Below are positions 48,401 to 55,297 of a stretch of DNA of 64,000 bases, piece after piece. Made by a program: the position numbers and the translations under genes. Location: assembly GCA_963932465.1 (NCBI GenBank), contig OZ010793.1, positions 256,195,333 through 256,259,332 of the forward strand. Direction: 5' to 3'. A model generated the notes under the pieces. It ran no database searches, was not told the origin of the DNA, and worked only from the letters and a program-made list of their open reading frames with translations. Position 1 is the first letter of the stretch; the number at the start of each line of letters is the position of its first letter. The stretch is from Maratus speciosus. Taxonomy: Eukaryota; Arthropoda; Arachnida; Araneae; Salticidae.

Positions 48401-51400
48401 TACAGTTTGTTTATTACTAAATAAATTTACATTACTTTTGATTTTGATATAAACTAGCATATCTATATCAAAACTTCCAGGGTTCGATATGGAAAAATCC
48501 ACGAACCGGAACGCTATTTTAAAATTATTTTTCGCAGATTTTTTTTTTTTTTAAATTATAGACAAAGTGATTTCTAAACATACAAAGCAGTAAAAGAAAA
48601 GCATTCAAGACTCTAAATAACAATGAAAAAAGTTACAGTGAGTGCAATAAGCTACAAATACTGATAATAGCATTAACACTGTTCTCCTTGCTATCACTAG
48701 ATGGCAGCATAAGACTTTTGGAATCGAATTTAATCGATTTCATTCGTAATAATTTAATATTTTTCTAAATTTTTATTAATTACTTACTTTTAAACTAATA
48801 AATTATTTTATTATTTTACTTATTTGAATGTTTCACTTGATTGTAAGCATTCATTATAATTTCCTTTGCTTAACTACCAATGAAATTAATGTTTCAAAAA
48901 TGTAAACAAATCAATGACCAGAAATCCGCAAAATTCTAAAATCCGCACAACCTCTGGTCCCAAGCTGTGCAGATTTGAGGGAGTCTACTGTATAAGGTTT
49001 TTAAAAGTATGTTTTAAAGGTTTTTTTGGTACTTTTCGGTTAGCCGGGCGCCAGTGTTTTATATACATATTTATATACATACATATATGTAAATATACAT
49101 ATATTTACATATATATATATGTGTGTGTATATATACAATATTTGTATATGTAAATATATGTATATTTACATATATGTATGTATATAAATATGTATATAAA
49201 ACACTGGTGCCCGGCTAACCGAAAAGTATCGTTTTTTTTAAGTATTCAGTTGGCCAAATATTTCGATATTCGGCCAAACCGAATATTCGGCAGGTCGAAT
49301 AGTTTGCTATTCGACCAAGCCAAATATTTGGTATACCGAATAGTTTGATATTTGGCCAAACCGAATATTCGGTAACATGGCCGAATAGCGAATAGATACT
49401 GAATATTCGGTGCATCCCTAATAAAAAGCTTGAAACATCTACTGTAATTTCTTTTATTTTGTGATATTCATGTGTTTTTATGTCTGTTATATGCCTTCTT
49501 TTTAAGTATCTAGTTTATAGTTAGTGTGCTTTATTTATTTATTTTTTATACACTCATCTAGTGTTTCCTCTAGGTTATCATTTAAGGGTACAGTGCCTTG
49601 CTCTTTTTAAAATCAGGGCGATTCTGTGCAGAGTGTCACACATGTAACGCAGGCTTTAATTTGCATTTATTCAATTATTTATTAAATTTTAATGTTAATT
49701 CTGATTTTAAGTGGTATGGTAAATAAGTTATTACCATATATTTAAATTTAAATGTGTGGCAATAAAACTCACAGAAGTATATCATTTAATTTCATTACTC
49801 AAAATGTGCTTTTTTCCGAAGTATGAAAAAAGCACATTTTGAGTAATGAAATAATTTTGAGTAATGATATACTTCTGTGAGTTTTATTGCCACACACTTA
49901 AATTTAAAAATATGGTAATAACTTATTTACTATACCACTTAAAATCAGAATTAACATTAAAATTTAATAAATAATTGAATAAATACAAATTAAAGCCTGC
50001 GTTATGTGTGTGACACTCTCCACGGAATCGCCCATCAGCAAAATGGACCTCCCTTTTTTTTAACCTCTTCAATTCCTGGGTCCCCATGAGGGGACCTCTG
50101 TTCTTTTCCTTATAAAAACTAAAATGTCTGATTTTTTTTTTTACATTTTCACATCACTTCTTAATAGCTGAATGTTTTTTACGTTCAAAGCAAATTAATA
50201 AATGGCAGCATCTAAACTGATTCCCACATAAAACGAATGTTATTTTCATCTGAATTTGCAAAACACCTAAAAATTCCCAAAAGACAGTATGACCAAGAAA
50301 GTGAGAAATTTTCATATTTAACTTAAATCTTTTTCAATAAAAAATTTTGAGGATTTGTAAATTATTTACTTGTTTAAAGCTCTTAATTTTGTGATTGTGT
50401 GTGAATTTGTGTGAAGTTAGGTTAATGGTTATTAAATTGATGTTTTTAAGAGATTTTGTAGTTTTAGATCCATATTTTTTAACTTAAATTACTAAGCGCC
50501 TAAAAGGATCAACTTCAGAAAAGATATTTTTTCTGTCATTTACCATGTCATTTTGTTTGAAAAAAAAAAATCAATGAATATGCATTTGTATTATTATTTC
50601 AGTTTCAGAACTGAAGAGGTTAAACCAATGGCGGATCTAAGGGAGGAGGGGGGGGGGGGGAGAGGGTAGATCGCCCCCCTCCTCCTTGAACTAATAAAGG
50701 ATTTTCAAAATGACATTATGCATCCTCACCGAAAATGACTTGGGACAAAGGTCGAGCCAACGTGGCCCGAGCCAATTTAAATTCACAAGACTTGAACTGG
50801 ATCAGGTCTTCTCTCTTTTAGAGCTGGGCCGTGTCCTGATGTTGCATTTTTCTGCAGAATCGGGTCGGGCCAGACTTCTTTTTCTTCCACGTCGAGCCTG
50901 GACTTAAATCTTTCTAGAGGTCTGCACTGGCCAAAATTTCCAGGTCGGGGCGCTGCCCGGAATAAAAGCTAAACATTTGGTCTGTCTCTGAACCAGCCCA
51001 TATGATAAGTATTACTGGTCTGACCGCGACTTGTGCACTCCTCTAAATTCTTACCCCCGAGCCCAAGTTGGGCTGGCATCTTACTTGTTATTCATAAAAA
51101 TTATATTTATGTTGTACATTTGTTTAGCAAAATCATTAGAAATTTTATTTGGTTTGATAAGTTACAGAGATGAATTTTCAAAAATCTACTATTAACTTTC
51201 TTCTATCTTTACAAGAAGAAAGTATCGGATTCATGAAAATTTTCGAATTCCGGTTTTCGACGGATTTACACATTTTAGGTGTCAGAGATTCCAAAAAACA
51301 TGTTTTTACAAAATGTCTGTCTGTCTGTATGTATGTATGTATGTGACAAATTTTGTGGGCGCTCTATCTCAAGAATTAATGCACGAAATTTAATAAAAAT

Positions 51401-54400
51401 TTATATTCTGTCAGTCCCTAATACAAATTGATGCTGATTAATTTTTGGTGTAAATCGCTCAACAGGTAGCGCTGCTATGCTGCATTTTTCACGATTTTCG
51501 CAATAGCTCTATCTCAAGAACTAATGCACAGATTTTCATCAAACTTCAGATTTAGTTAGTCCTTGATATGAATTGATGCTGATTACGTTTTGGTGTAAAT
51601 CTCATAACAGGTGGCACTGTTATGATGAATTTTGCAGGATTTACACGATTTCCCCAATAGCTCTATCTTAAGAACTAATGCACGGATTTTCATCAAGCTT
51701 CAGATTCAGTTAGTCCTTAATATGACTTGGTACTGATTATGTGTTGATGTAAATCGCCCAATAGGTGGTGCTTCTGTGCTGCCTTTTTCACGATTCTCGC
51801 AATAGCTCTATTTATAGAAATAATGGACGAATTTTATCTCACTGCAGATTTAGTTATATGTTGACACAAGTTGTTGCTAATTAGGTTTTGGTGTTAATCA
51901 CCCAATAGGTGGTGCTGCTATGCAGGAATTTTCACCATTTTTGCAATAGCTCTATCTCAAAAACTAATGCACGGATTTTCTCCAAACTTCAGATTCAGCC
52001 AGACGTCGACATAAATTGTTGCTGATTAGGATTTGGTATAAATCACCCAACAGGTGGCGCTGCTAGGCTGCATTTAGATGATTTCAGCGATAGTCATATC
52101 TCAAGAACTAATGCATGGAATTTCATATCTTTAGAATCCTCATGAGATGCATAGATTGCCATTTAATTTTGGCAGTGTGATAGCGAATTTTGAAGTATTA
52201 ACATGTATGAGATAGAAGAAAGTTTTGGGATTGGTACATCCAACTAGTTTTTCTTTGTAGAGCTTTAAAATTATGATTTTCTTTTATCATCCATTTCTTT
52301 CATTCTAAATGGATTTTCTTACTGGATTTTTATTTGAATGTAATTGTCTCAGTCTTATTTTTATGCAGTGTTTGTGTACGTAATTGACTAAATAGCGATT
52401 CATATTATTGTTTTTCTATATTCATGAATTTTGAACATAATCTGAAAATAAAATATAAGCATAAGTGAGTGTGCTTTATGAACAATTTTAATTCAGTTGT
52501 ACATATTCTTCTATATAATTCATAAAATCATTCAAAATTAATGTTACTTCATATATTTATCATACACATAAAAATTACATTAAAAAAAATTGTTACAGAT
52601 AAACACAACGCTCATCAAATACAGTAAAAAATTACTAGTCTGTACAGATTGGCACCAAAACTCATGCAGATAAGAGTTTTAGTTGGTCAGAGGATATATT
52701 ATTTTTGTTTTAAATTTCTCACTTTTTCTAAATTTCTTGTAAATAAGAAAATATATGTACGTAAAATAAGAATTATATAGGAATTTGCTTATATACATAT
52801 ATTAACAATAAGAATAGGTTATCATTTCAGAACATATAGTTTCTGAATCAATATTTATACTAATTTTCACAAAGAAATTCTCTGGGTTTTCACAGATTCA
52901 TTTTACAGCTTTTTGAAAAAATTTCACGCCTAACAATCGACGACAAAGCATACTGAATACAGTAATTGCTGGCTAGCATTAACTTTAAATACAGATTGGT
53001 CAGAATAACTGAACAGTTTTCAAGGTTTTTGGGTTTCCGGTGATTTTTCCCTAAGATCAGAATGGAAATTTCGGAAAGGATTCAGATGCTTGATCATTTA
53101 TTTATTGTTATTAAAAAATTGTTTCATAAAAGATTTAATTAGATTTTATATAATTTATAGAGAGTTTTAAAGATTTGAAACTGTGTATGCAAATGTGTAT
53201 GGAAATGAAAGAGGGGGGGGGGGGTAGTAAAAAGGAATGGAAGTAGTGGAAAGTAATGGAAGGGTACAAATTGAAGAAGCAGAAATTTCCGGGGAGGACT
53301 TAGTAGATTGAGTATTTTACTTACATTTTTTTATTTAACTTAGCTTGGTTTTTGTATATAAGGATGGGATTTTGTAATCGATTTTTTACTCACTCTCTGA
53401 TATTCTAGAATTAAAAAAATTATGTGCACAGGTGTATTTCCAAAGTCAATACAACATTTTAATATTTTTAGAATTGGATAAATTAATTTTAAAGCATATT
53501 TTTATTATCTGGCTAGAGCTGATAAACAGACAAATAATCTTTATGGTTACAACTGTGCACGAGTTACAAAAACAATTGGAGTTAATTATGCACCAAGCCA
53601 CTTTCGCAAAATAGGCCAATTGGTTGTGACACTGCTACAACGAAATATTATAAACATTAAAAAATAGAAAGTAAAGAGTGTAATGCATTAAAAAAAAATT
53701 CTTTATTTTTATTTATTGTTTCAAGAAAGTAAGAAATAGAACAGGAAATAATTAAAAAAAAAAATTAAGAATGCAAACTTTATGTATGAAGGGAAGGAGG
53801 TAAAAATGGGAATTGGAAATTTGTGTGGAGAAATTTATATTAAAAAAAGAGAGAAGCAGAAATCAAAAAAATTCAGAAGCATTCTCAACCCTGTAAAACT
53901 TTGATTACAAATTAAATGTATTAACTAAATAAGCCTTATCATTCATTTTTAAATAGTAACAAAAAATCAAAATATTAGTCTTCTCAGATTAAAATTTCTC
54001 AGTAACATTGGAATGATTAACCTCTAACAGGCTTGAATGTAACTTTCTTCTCTTGAAAATAACTTAAATTTATTATATAAAGAAAAATATTAAAAAATAT
54101 ATATATATATATATATATATCTAAAATGAAAGGATTTGAAGGCACACAGTTGAAAAGAAATGTATACTTATTACAGCAAAGGATTTTTTCAAGAACTAAT
54201 ATTTTCTTTTACATTCACAGATATGGGAACGGGAACTATATGATGTAGAATCATATATTGATAATTTAATTTAGATTAGTTGTGCTCCCACAAATCTTAA
54301 AATCTATTCATCATTGTCTAATATAGCTTGATTTTTATCTCATCTAAAAAGCTTTCTTTTTAAATAAAGGTAAATATACCTTGTCAATAATGCAAATGTA

Positions 54401-55297
54401 ATAATAATGATATTTATTATTTATTTCCTGTCTAAAATAAATCTTTATGTTGGCTGAAGTACTTTCCTTCATAATTTAACTGTGCCTTGCATTTGGCAAA
54501 TCTTCGAATAATTTGTAAGATAGAAATTAAACATCTATCAGTAGATATAACCAAAATAATAATACGTTGACGTATGGTAAATAAAATTATAATCTGGAGC
54601 AAGTTTAAATAAATAACTTAAAAGGTTTGAAGATCATTTCATTTAATCATTATAAAACATTTTTCATCCATGATCTATCGCCAGATTGACGTTGTTTTAT
54701 TTTAAATTTTGCATGTAGCGAGGCTAACAGATTTTTGATTTAACAAATTTCGTGCTTCGACAGAATATATTTTCTAAAAGAGGCACCAGCCTTTGAAGTG
54801 TAAAGGTCGCAAAATCTTGCTCGTGAAAGGAGACCACTTCCTCAATGTCTTGTTCTCTTCATATACAATAAAATTATTATTCCATGGATTGTGGACTTAC
54901 CAAATTATTTGCTTTATTTTCCACAGGAAACGAATTTGTATGGATTATTGCTATGCAATGTCTTTTGATTATATATTTTCGATCACTGCTCATTAGTTAA
55001 TCAAGATAAAACGAAAAATCACGTTTCAGAAATTTATGTAACTAAATCAACTTTATAATAGCAAATTAGTGGCACCCTGTTGTATTTTGCAAAATGAAAT
55101 GTATACAATAAAACATACTTGCAAAATATCCATTATTTTGTTTGAATTTCATTACTTCAACAGCTGGTGATTCTCCGAGGTCATCAGAGTCATGTGACAC
55201 AGATATTATAGGTATGTTTAATTGGTGGAATAGCCATTGTTTCCATGTATTTAAATTCATATATTCATCATAAAATCTAGTCACATGAGTCATAAAT
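26982..55297 (-). CDS. YccV/HspQ-like domain protein (FBXO21-like C-terminus), last five exons
   Basis: Five minus-strand exons splice with consistent phases: 55297-55119, 43750-43632, 36786-36745, 36660-36550, 27077-26982. All have AG acceptors and GT donors. The joined 181-residue product ends in a YccV/HspQ-like fold: [20 protein letters not shown], then WDEKAK, a linker [31 protein letters not shown], and [20 protein letters not shown] before LRVLYPQD and TAA. This pattern (xRVGQVVxHKxxxYRGVIxGWD, xYxVLVDxRD, YxxxENLE, HPxxxxYFxxxDGxxYxPxxxLRxxYPxD) is shared with bacterial HspQ and the tail of animal FBXO21, a ubiquitin-ligase subunit. The first visible exon ([16 protein letters not shown]...) has no family I recognise, and I see no F-box, so identity with FBXO21 is not claimed. 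The 5' exons lie right of the window. Introns are 11,368, 6,845, 84 and 9,472 bp. Confidence 0.88.
27724..28754 (+). mobile_element. Tigger/pogo transposon with internal deletion
   Basis: Ends CAGTAGAGTGCCGACTATCC and (reverse of right) CAGTAGAGCGCCGATTATCC, flanked by TA (27722-27723, 28755-28756). It carries the 3' part of a Tigger transposase gene (27899-28527) but no DNA-binding half. TCCAATTATCCGAAC phrases recur near the left end. Confidence 0.9.
27899..28527 (+). pseudogene. Tigger transposase C-terminal half, broken
   Basis: The plus frame reads [20 protein letters not shown] then [14 protein letters not shown], the conserved stretch after the DDE core of Tigger/jerky-type transposases (LPPNxTSxIQPMDQGxI). 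It continues [11 protein letters not shown], a stop, [10 protein letters not shown], more stops, and ends [20 protein letters not shown] before SFFA and TAA, the usual C-terminal tail. The CENP-B-type helix-turn-helix and the first catalytic residues are missing. Frames shift between segments. It is inactive. Confidence 0.88.
28757..31097. other. intronic stretch with poly-A tracts and repeat scraps
   Basis: Contains TTAAAGGGTAACTAAAGC at 28781 (possible element end, no partner), a strong hairpin (29615-29680), poly-A at 29819-29856 and 30000-30018, CCCGGCCAGTG/CCAGCCCGACTT phrases near 30410-30460, and a C-run at 31078-31089. Open frames such as 29698-29961 run through the poly-A tract and are not genes. 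Confidence 0.45.
29615..29680. repeat. strong 62-66 nt hairpin
   Basis: AAAGGAATTTATTTATTACG...GATGC pairs with GCATCC...TAATAAATAAATTCCTTTA around a short centre GGAATATTGATTCT. About 25 pairs are visible with one or two mismatches. It may be a tiny fold-back MITE or a relic; no target duplication is clear. Confidence 0.6.
31099..32506 (+). mobile_element. Helentron-like element, copy 1 (interrupted, 3' truncated)
   Basis: Its 5' end CTTCTATCATCACAAGAAG (31100-31118) matches the start of copies 3 and 4. It is cut by an insertion (31124-31907) and resumes as AGTATTGGATTCATG. The array unit of about 150 bases (CTCAAGAACTxATGxACGGA, TTCAGTTAGACCTTGAT, CAGGTGGCGCTGCTATGCTG) is present about three times. 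It ends abruptly at 32506 where the 31-bp-array element begins. Confidence 0.75.
31124..31907. mobile_element. DNA transposon with 4-bp TSD (ACAGGGTGTCTAC ends)
   Basis: Ends ACAGGGTGTCTACAGAA and (reverse of right) ACAGGGTGTCTACAGAAT. Flanked by AGTA (31120-31123 and 31908-31911). Removing it restores the AAGAAGAxAGTATTGGATTC text seen uninterrupted in the related copies at 51221 and 60770, so both ends and the 4-bp duplication are confirmed by paralogous empty sites. TTCCCTGATTTxxCC phrases repeat near both ends in the same orientation. No open frame. Confidence 0.9.
32507..33190. mobile_element. 31-bp-array element, copy 2, right end lost
   Basis: Starts AGGGGTGATTCTGTGTAAAG, the terminus of the 25884 element, then ACATTAACTATGCG and an array of about eighteen degraded units (GATCCTTTGACGAAATTTGC with variable T-rich tails). 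No right terminal repeat was found; the hAT right end (about 33240-33347) follows. Confidence 0.8.
34085..34301 (+). pseudogene. hAT transposase C-terminal dimerisation domain, broken
   Basis: The plus frame reads [17 protein letters not shown], a stop, [10 protein letters not shown]...[28 protein letters not shown], and a stop at 34299-34301. This matches the hAT C-terminal pattern (TIPxSTxxxERGFSxMNxIxTxxRNxL...LMxIxxxGPP), the dimerisation part of hAT transposases. Upstream (33375-34080) may hold further degraded transposase, but I cannot follow a frame. It is not the missing C-terminus of the 38-kb copy, which lies downstream of it on the same strand. Confidence 0.7.
34302..36549. other. 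intron sequence, nothing recognised
   Basis: AT-rich. A plus open frame at 34919-35221 ([20 protein letters not shown]...) has a protein-like mix of residues but matches nothing I know; it may be transposon debris. Confidence 0.4.
36550..36660 (-). CDS. YccV-domain gene, exon n-1
   Basis: Acceptor TGTTTTAATTTTAG; 37 codons [20 protein letters not shown] ... [11 protein letters not shown]; donor [21 protein letters not shown] and YAPQENLEV are the central strands of the domain. Phase 0 at both ends. Confidence 0.9.
36745..36786 (-). CDS. YccV-domain gene, 42-nt exon n-2
   Basis: Acceptor ATTTTCTAG, 14 codons [14 protein letters not shown], donor AAA|GTATGT. Both ends are in phase 0. It supplies the APxxWI linker that follows GWD...KA in this domain, so it is needed for the fold and not optional filler. 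Only 84 bp of intron separate it from the next exon. Confidence 0.85.
36861..37610. mobile_element. hAT MITE, Charlie-like ends
   Basis: Starts CAGTAATTCTCAACAGGTGT and ends (reverse) TAGTGTTTCTCAATTG, with GTATCACAGCACAC and GTGCCATG near the ends, as in Charlie-type hATs. Flanks TTTTAAGG and TTTTCAGA look like a decayed 8-bp duplication. Contains a poly-A tract (37567-37594). It lies only 74 bp upstream of the 42-nt coding exon. Confidence 0.65.
37615..38030. other. intron sequence, nothing recognised
   Basis: AT-rich with A-runs at 37697-37711 and 38005-38014. No exon or element end found. Confidence 0.5.
38039..38084. repeat. left half of a palindromic TA-flanked MITE
   Basis: CTTTTTGGTTAGCCGGGCAC and CAGTGTTATATATACAC match the left arm of the complete copy at 49032-49226. 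The right arm is missing; the hAT at 38085 begins exactly where it breaks off. Confidence 0.6.
38085..39960 (+). pseudogene. hAT transposase (DUF4371 / THAP12-like type), multiply broken
   Basis: A hAT-like end CAGGCACGTAGCCAGGGAGG with a G/C hairpin at 38085-38136 is followed by a degraded coding region, about 38470-39905. Recognisable segments: [110 protein letters not shown], and [12 protein letters not shown] with [14 protein letters not shown]. These follow the order of DUF4371-type hAT transposases such as the THAP12 relatives ('GYDGAxNMSG', 'HCxxHxLNLA'). Many in-frame stops and frame changes separate them. The hAT C-terminal dimerisation domain and the right terminal repeat are absent. 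Confidence 0.85.
39961..40447 (+). other. GC-richer remnant, possible retrotransposon fragment
   Basis: Composition is distinctly richer in G and C than the surroundings. A plus frame contains [11 protein letters not shown] and a second frame [14 protein letters not shown], faintly like RNase H phrases (xxYTDGS, NExADxLAK) of non-LTR elements. The similarity is weak. The sequence probably continued at 41681-41872 and 42821-43256 before two insertions split it. Confidence 0.3.
40448..41680 (+). mobile_element. Helentron-like element, copy 2, with a different central array
   Basis: 5' end ACTTTCTTCTATC with AGAAGAAAGTATTG, 3' end ATAGAAGAAAGTTTTGGGAT ... CCAACTAG followed by TT; both as in copy 3. 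The centre is an array of about six units of 150-170 bases (AAGTGTATGAAGTTATGCAT, TTTTTGGxCATGGCAAGxAGGTCC, GGAAGGGGGCACTGTAATAG) that shares nothing obvious with the arrays of copies 1, 3 and 4. A T-run lies at 40557-40582. Long open minus frames here are repeat artefacts. Confidence 0.8.
41687..41706. repeat. (GT)n microsatellite
   Basis: About ten GT units directly beside the 3' end of Helentron-like copy 2. Confidence 0.9.
41873..42812. mobile_element. hAT MITE with CCGAATATTCGG subterminal repeats
   Basis: Ends TAGTGATGTAACGAATA and TATTCGTTACATCCCTA, 17-bp inverted repeats with one mismatch. Exact 8-bp duplication CTCTAAAG at 41865-41872 and 42813-42820. Both subterminal regions are filled with GGCCGAATA/TATTCGGCC phrases. 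A poly-A tract at 42368-42399. No transposase. Confidence 0.93.
42821..43256. other. continuation of the GC-richer remnant
   Basis: Resumes TGGACCTGTTCTGGCCCCTG directly after the hAT duplication. The phrase GTGTATGCTGC...GA occurs twice (43003 and 43096) after CACACCCAG and ATATGAGG, with about 90 bases between. Open frames in all three directions are short and unrecognised. Confidence 0.4.
43408..43581. mobile_element. 174-bp Tigger MITE
   Basis: Ends CAGTAGACGCTCGATTTTAT and (reverse) CAGTAGACGCCCGATTTTAC, flanked by TA at 43406-43407 and 43582-43583. TTTACGAAC phrases are palindromically arranged. It ends about 50 bp from the 43632-43750 coding exon. Confidence 0.92.
43632..43750 (-). 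CDS. YccV-domain gene, exon n-3 (start of the domain)
   Basis: Acceptor TTTTTTTTAG at 43751; 119 bp encode (M)[20 protein letters not shown] and continue [19 protein letters not shown] up to donor [19 protein letters not shown] and YRGVIIGWD are the signature first strands of the YccV/HspQ barrel. The incoming phase matches the preceding exon exactly. Confidence 0.9.
43980..44600. repeat. degenerate tandem repeat, unit about 145 bases
   Basis: TTCTTTxxGxAxCCxTGTATATGA with a following TATAGAAT.. phrase recurs at about 44018, 44166 and 44309. The block ends with GTGAACAGACGGACAGACAA at 44587. It fills the intron between the 43.7-kb exon and the 44.8-kb hAT. Confidence 0.45.
45150..45400. repeat. 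tandem repeat, unit about 90 bases, within inner hAT
   Basis: GGTGTTAAATCGATTTAGGA with GATCCGATTTAAGCAAACA and AATGCTTTCCGATTTAAG is repeated about three times (45153, 45242, 45340), the last copy shortened. Confidence 0.75.
45510..46400. repeat. tandem repeat, unit about 225-275 bases, within inner hAT
   Basis: AAAATCCAAATTCATCGAAT and a following TTCTGTAATTAATTAAAAT recur at about 45519, 45742, 46019 and 46241 with moderate divergence. No coding potential. Confidence 0.75.
48229..48990. mobile_element. Tigger-type MITE, copy C (ACTCCCT family)
   Basis: CAGTAGACTCCCTTAAATCC on the left and GATTTGAGGGAGTCTACTG on the right; TA at 48227-48228 and 48991-48992. It matches copy B throughout but lacks that copy's 300-base central segment. 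The open frame starting at 48914 is simply its right terminal repeat. Confidence 0.92.
49032..49226. mobile_element. 195-bp palindromic MITE with AT-microsatellite centre
   Basis: CTTTTCGGTTAGCCGGGCGC...CAGTG and its inverted copy CACTGGTGCCCGGCTAACCG...AAAAG flank a TATAC/GTATA-rich centre. TA duplications at 49030-49031 and 49227-49228. The arms pair for about 75 bases. A broken copy is at 38039. Confidence 0.88.
49616..50033. mobile_element. 418-bp fold-back element
   Basis: GGGCGATTCTGTGCAGAGTG...TCACAC and GTGTGA...CACTCTCCACGGAATCGCCC are the outer ends. The arms pair almost throughout (CGCAGGCTTTAATTTG, GTGGCAATAAAACTCACAG, GTAATGAAAT), meeting at a tight centre TGCTTTTTTCCGAAGTATGA near 49824. 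Flanked by ATCA on both sides (49612-49615, 50034-50037). The right arm has a short extra duplication (ATTTTGAGTAATG). Confidence 0.85.
50064..50619. mobile_element. piggyBac-like MITE
   Basis: CCTCTTCAATTCCTGG and (reverse of right) CCTCTTCAGTTCTGAA, each bordered by TTAA (50060-50063 and 50620-50623), the piggyBac target. The 556-bp body is non-coding. Confidence 0.8.
50624..51194. repeat. hAT-type G/C hairpin end plus GGCCCGAGCC-type repeat
   Basis: CAATGGCGGATCTAAGGGAG followed by a G-run and a C-run (50626-50690) resembles the hAT ends at 1604 and 38085. From 50745 to 51080 the text is full of GGCCCGAGCC, GAGCTGGGCC, CGGGTCGGGCC and GCCCAAG phrases, related to 9830-9890, 10268-10320 and 30400-30460. 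No frame supports a protein. Confidence 0.45.
51195..52247 (+). mobile_element. Helentron-like element, copy 3 (complete)
   Basis: 5' end ACTTTCTTCTATCTTTAC then AAGAAGAAAGTATCGGATTC; 3' end GAGATAGAAGAAAGTTTTGG, a small stem, then CATCCAACTAG followed by TT. The 5' ACTTTCTTCTATC and 3' GATAGAAGAAAGT are inverted relative to each other but set back from the true end. The centre holds about six units of roughly 150 bases (TCTATCTCAAGAACTAATGC, ATCAAACTTCAGATTxAGTT, CAGGTGGCGCTGCTATGCTG). No open frame. Confidence 0.85.
52250..55118. other. intron sequence with G-rich repeat, (TA)n and an unresolved coding-like patch
   Basis: 53090-53880 holds about four units of the degenerate G-rich repeat seen at 9 kb, with a G-run at 53212-53223. 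(TA)n at 54098-54121. At 54990-54700 the minus strand shows an ATG-opened stretch [13 protein letters not shown]... ending at a GTAAGT (54901), followed by [17 protein letters not shown]; the plus strand is also open there. I cannot tell whether any of this is coding. Confidence 0.4.
55119..55297 (-). CDS. YccV-domain gene, exon n-4
   Basis: Acceptor TTCATTTTTTAG precedes 55297. One base completes a codon from the missing upstream exon, followed by 59 codons ([20 protein letters not shown] ... [11 protein letters not shown]), then one base before the donor A|GTATGT. The [15 protein letters not shown] segment is acidic and probably a loop. The next exon supplies TG to form the Met of MSPEPRIHR. 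Confidence 0.82.

Larger units (their letters stand above)
44835..49420. mobile_element. outer hAT element with nested insertions
   Basis: Ends TAGGGATGCAC (interrupted at 44845, resuming at 47328 as CGAACAGTG) and ATTCGGTGCATCCCTA. Exact 8-bp duplication ATAAAAAG at 44827-44834 and 49421-49428. Subterminal zones (47340-47480, 49240-49420) are rich in CCGAATATTCGG. Nested inside are another hAT, a Tigger-type MITE (48229-48990) and a palindromic MITE (49032-49226). No transposase frame. Confidence 0.9.

Noticed and set aside
48914..49153. Open frames beginning [10 protein letters not shown] at 2481, 5423 and 48914
   Set aside because: They are the right terminal repeat of MITE copies A, B and C and run out into unrelated flanks.
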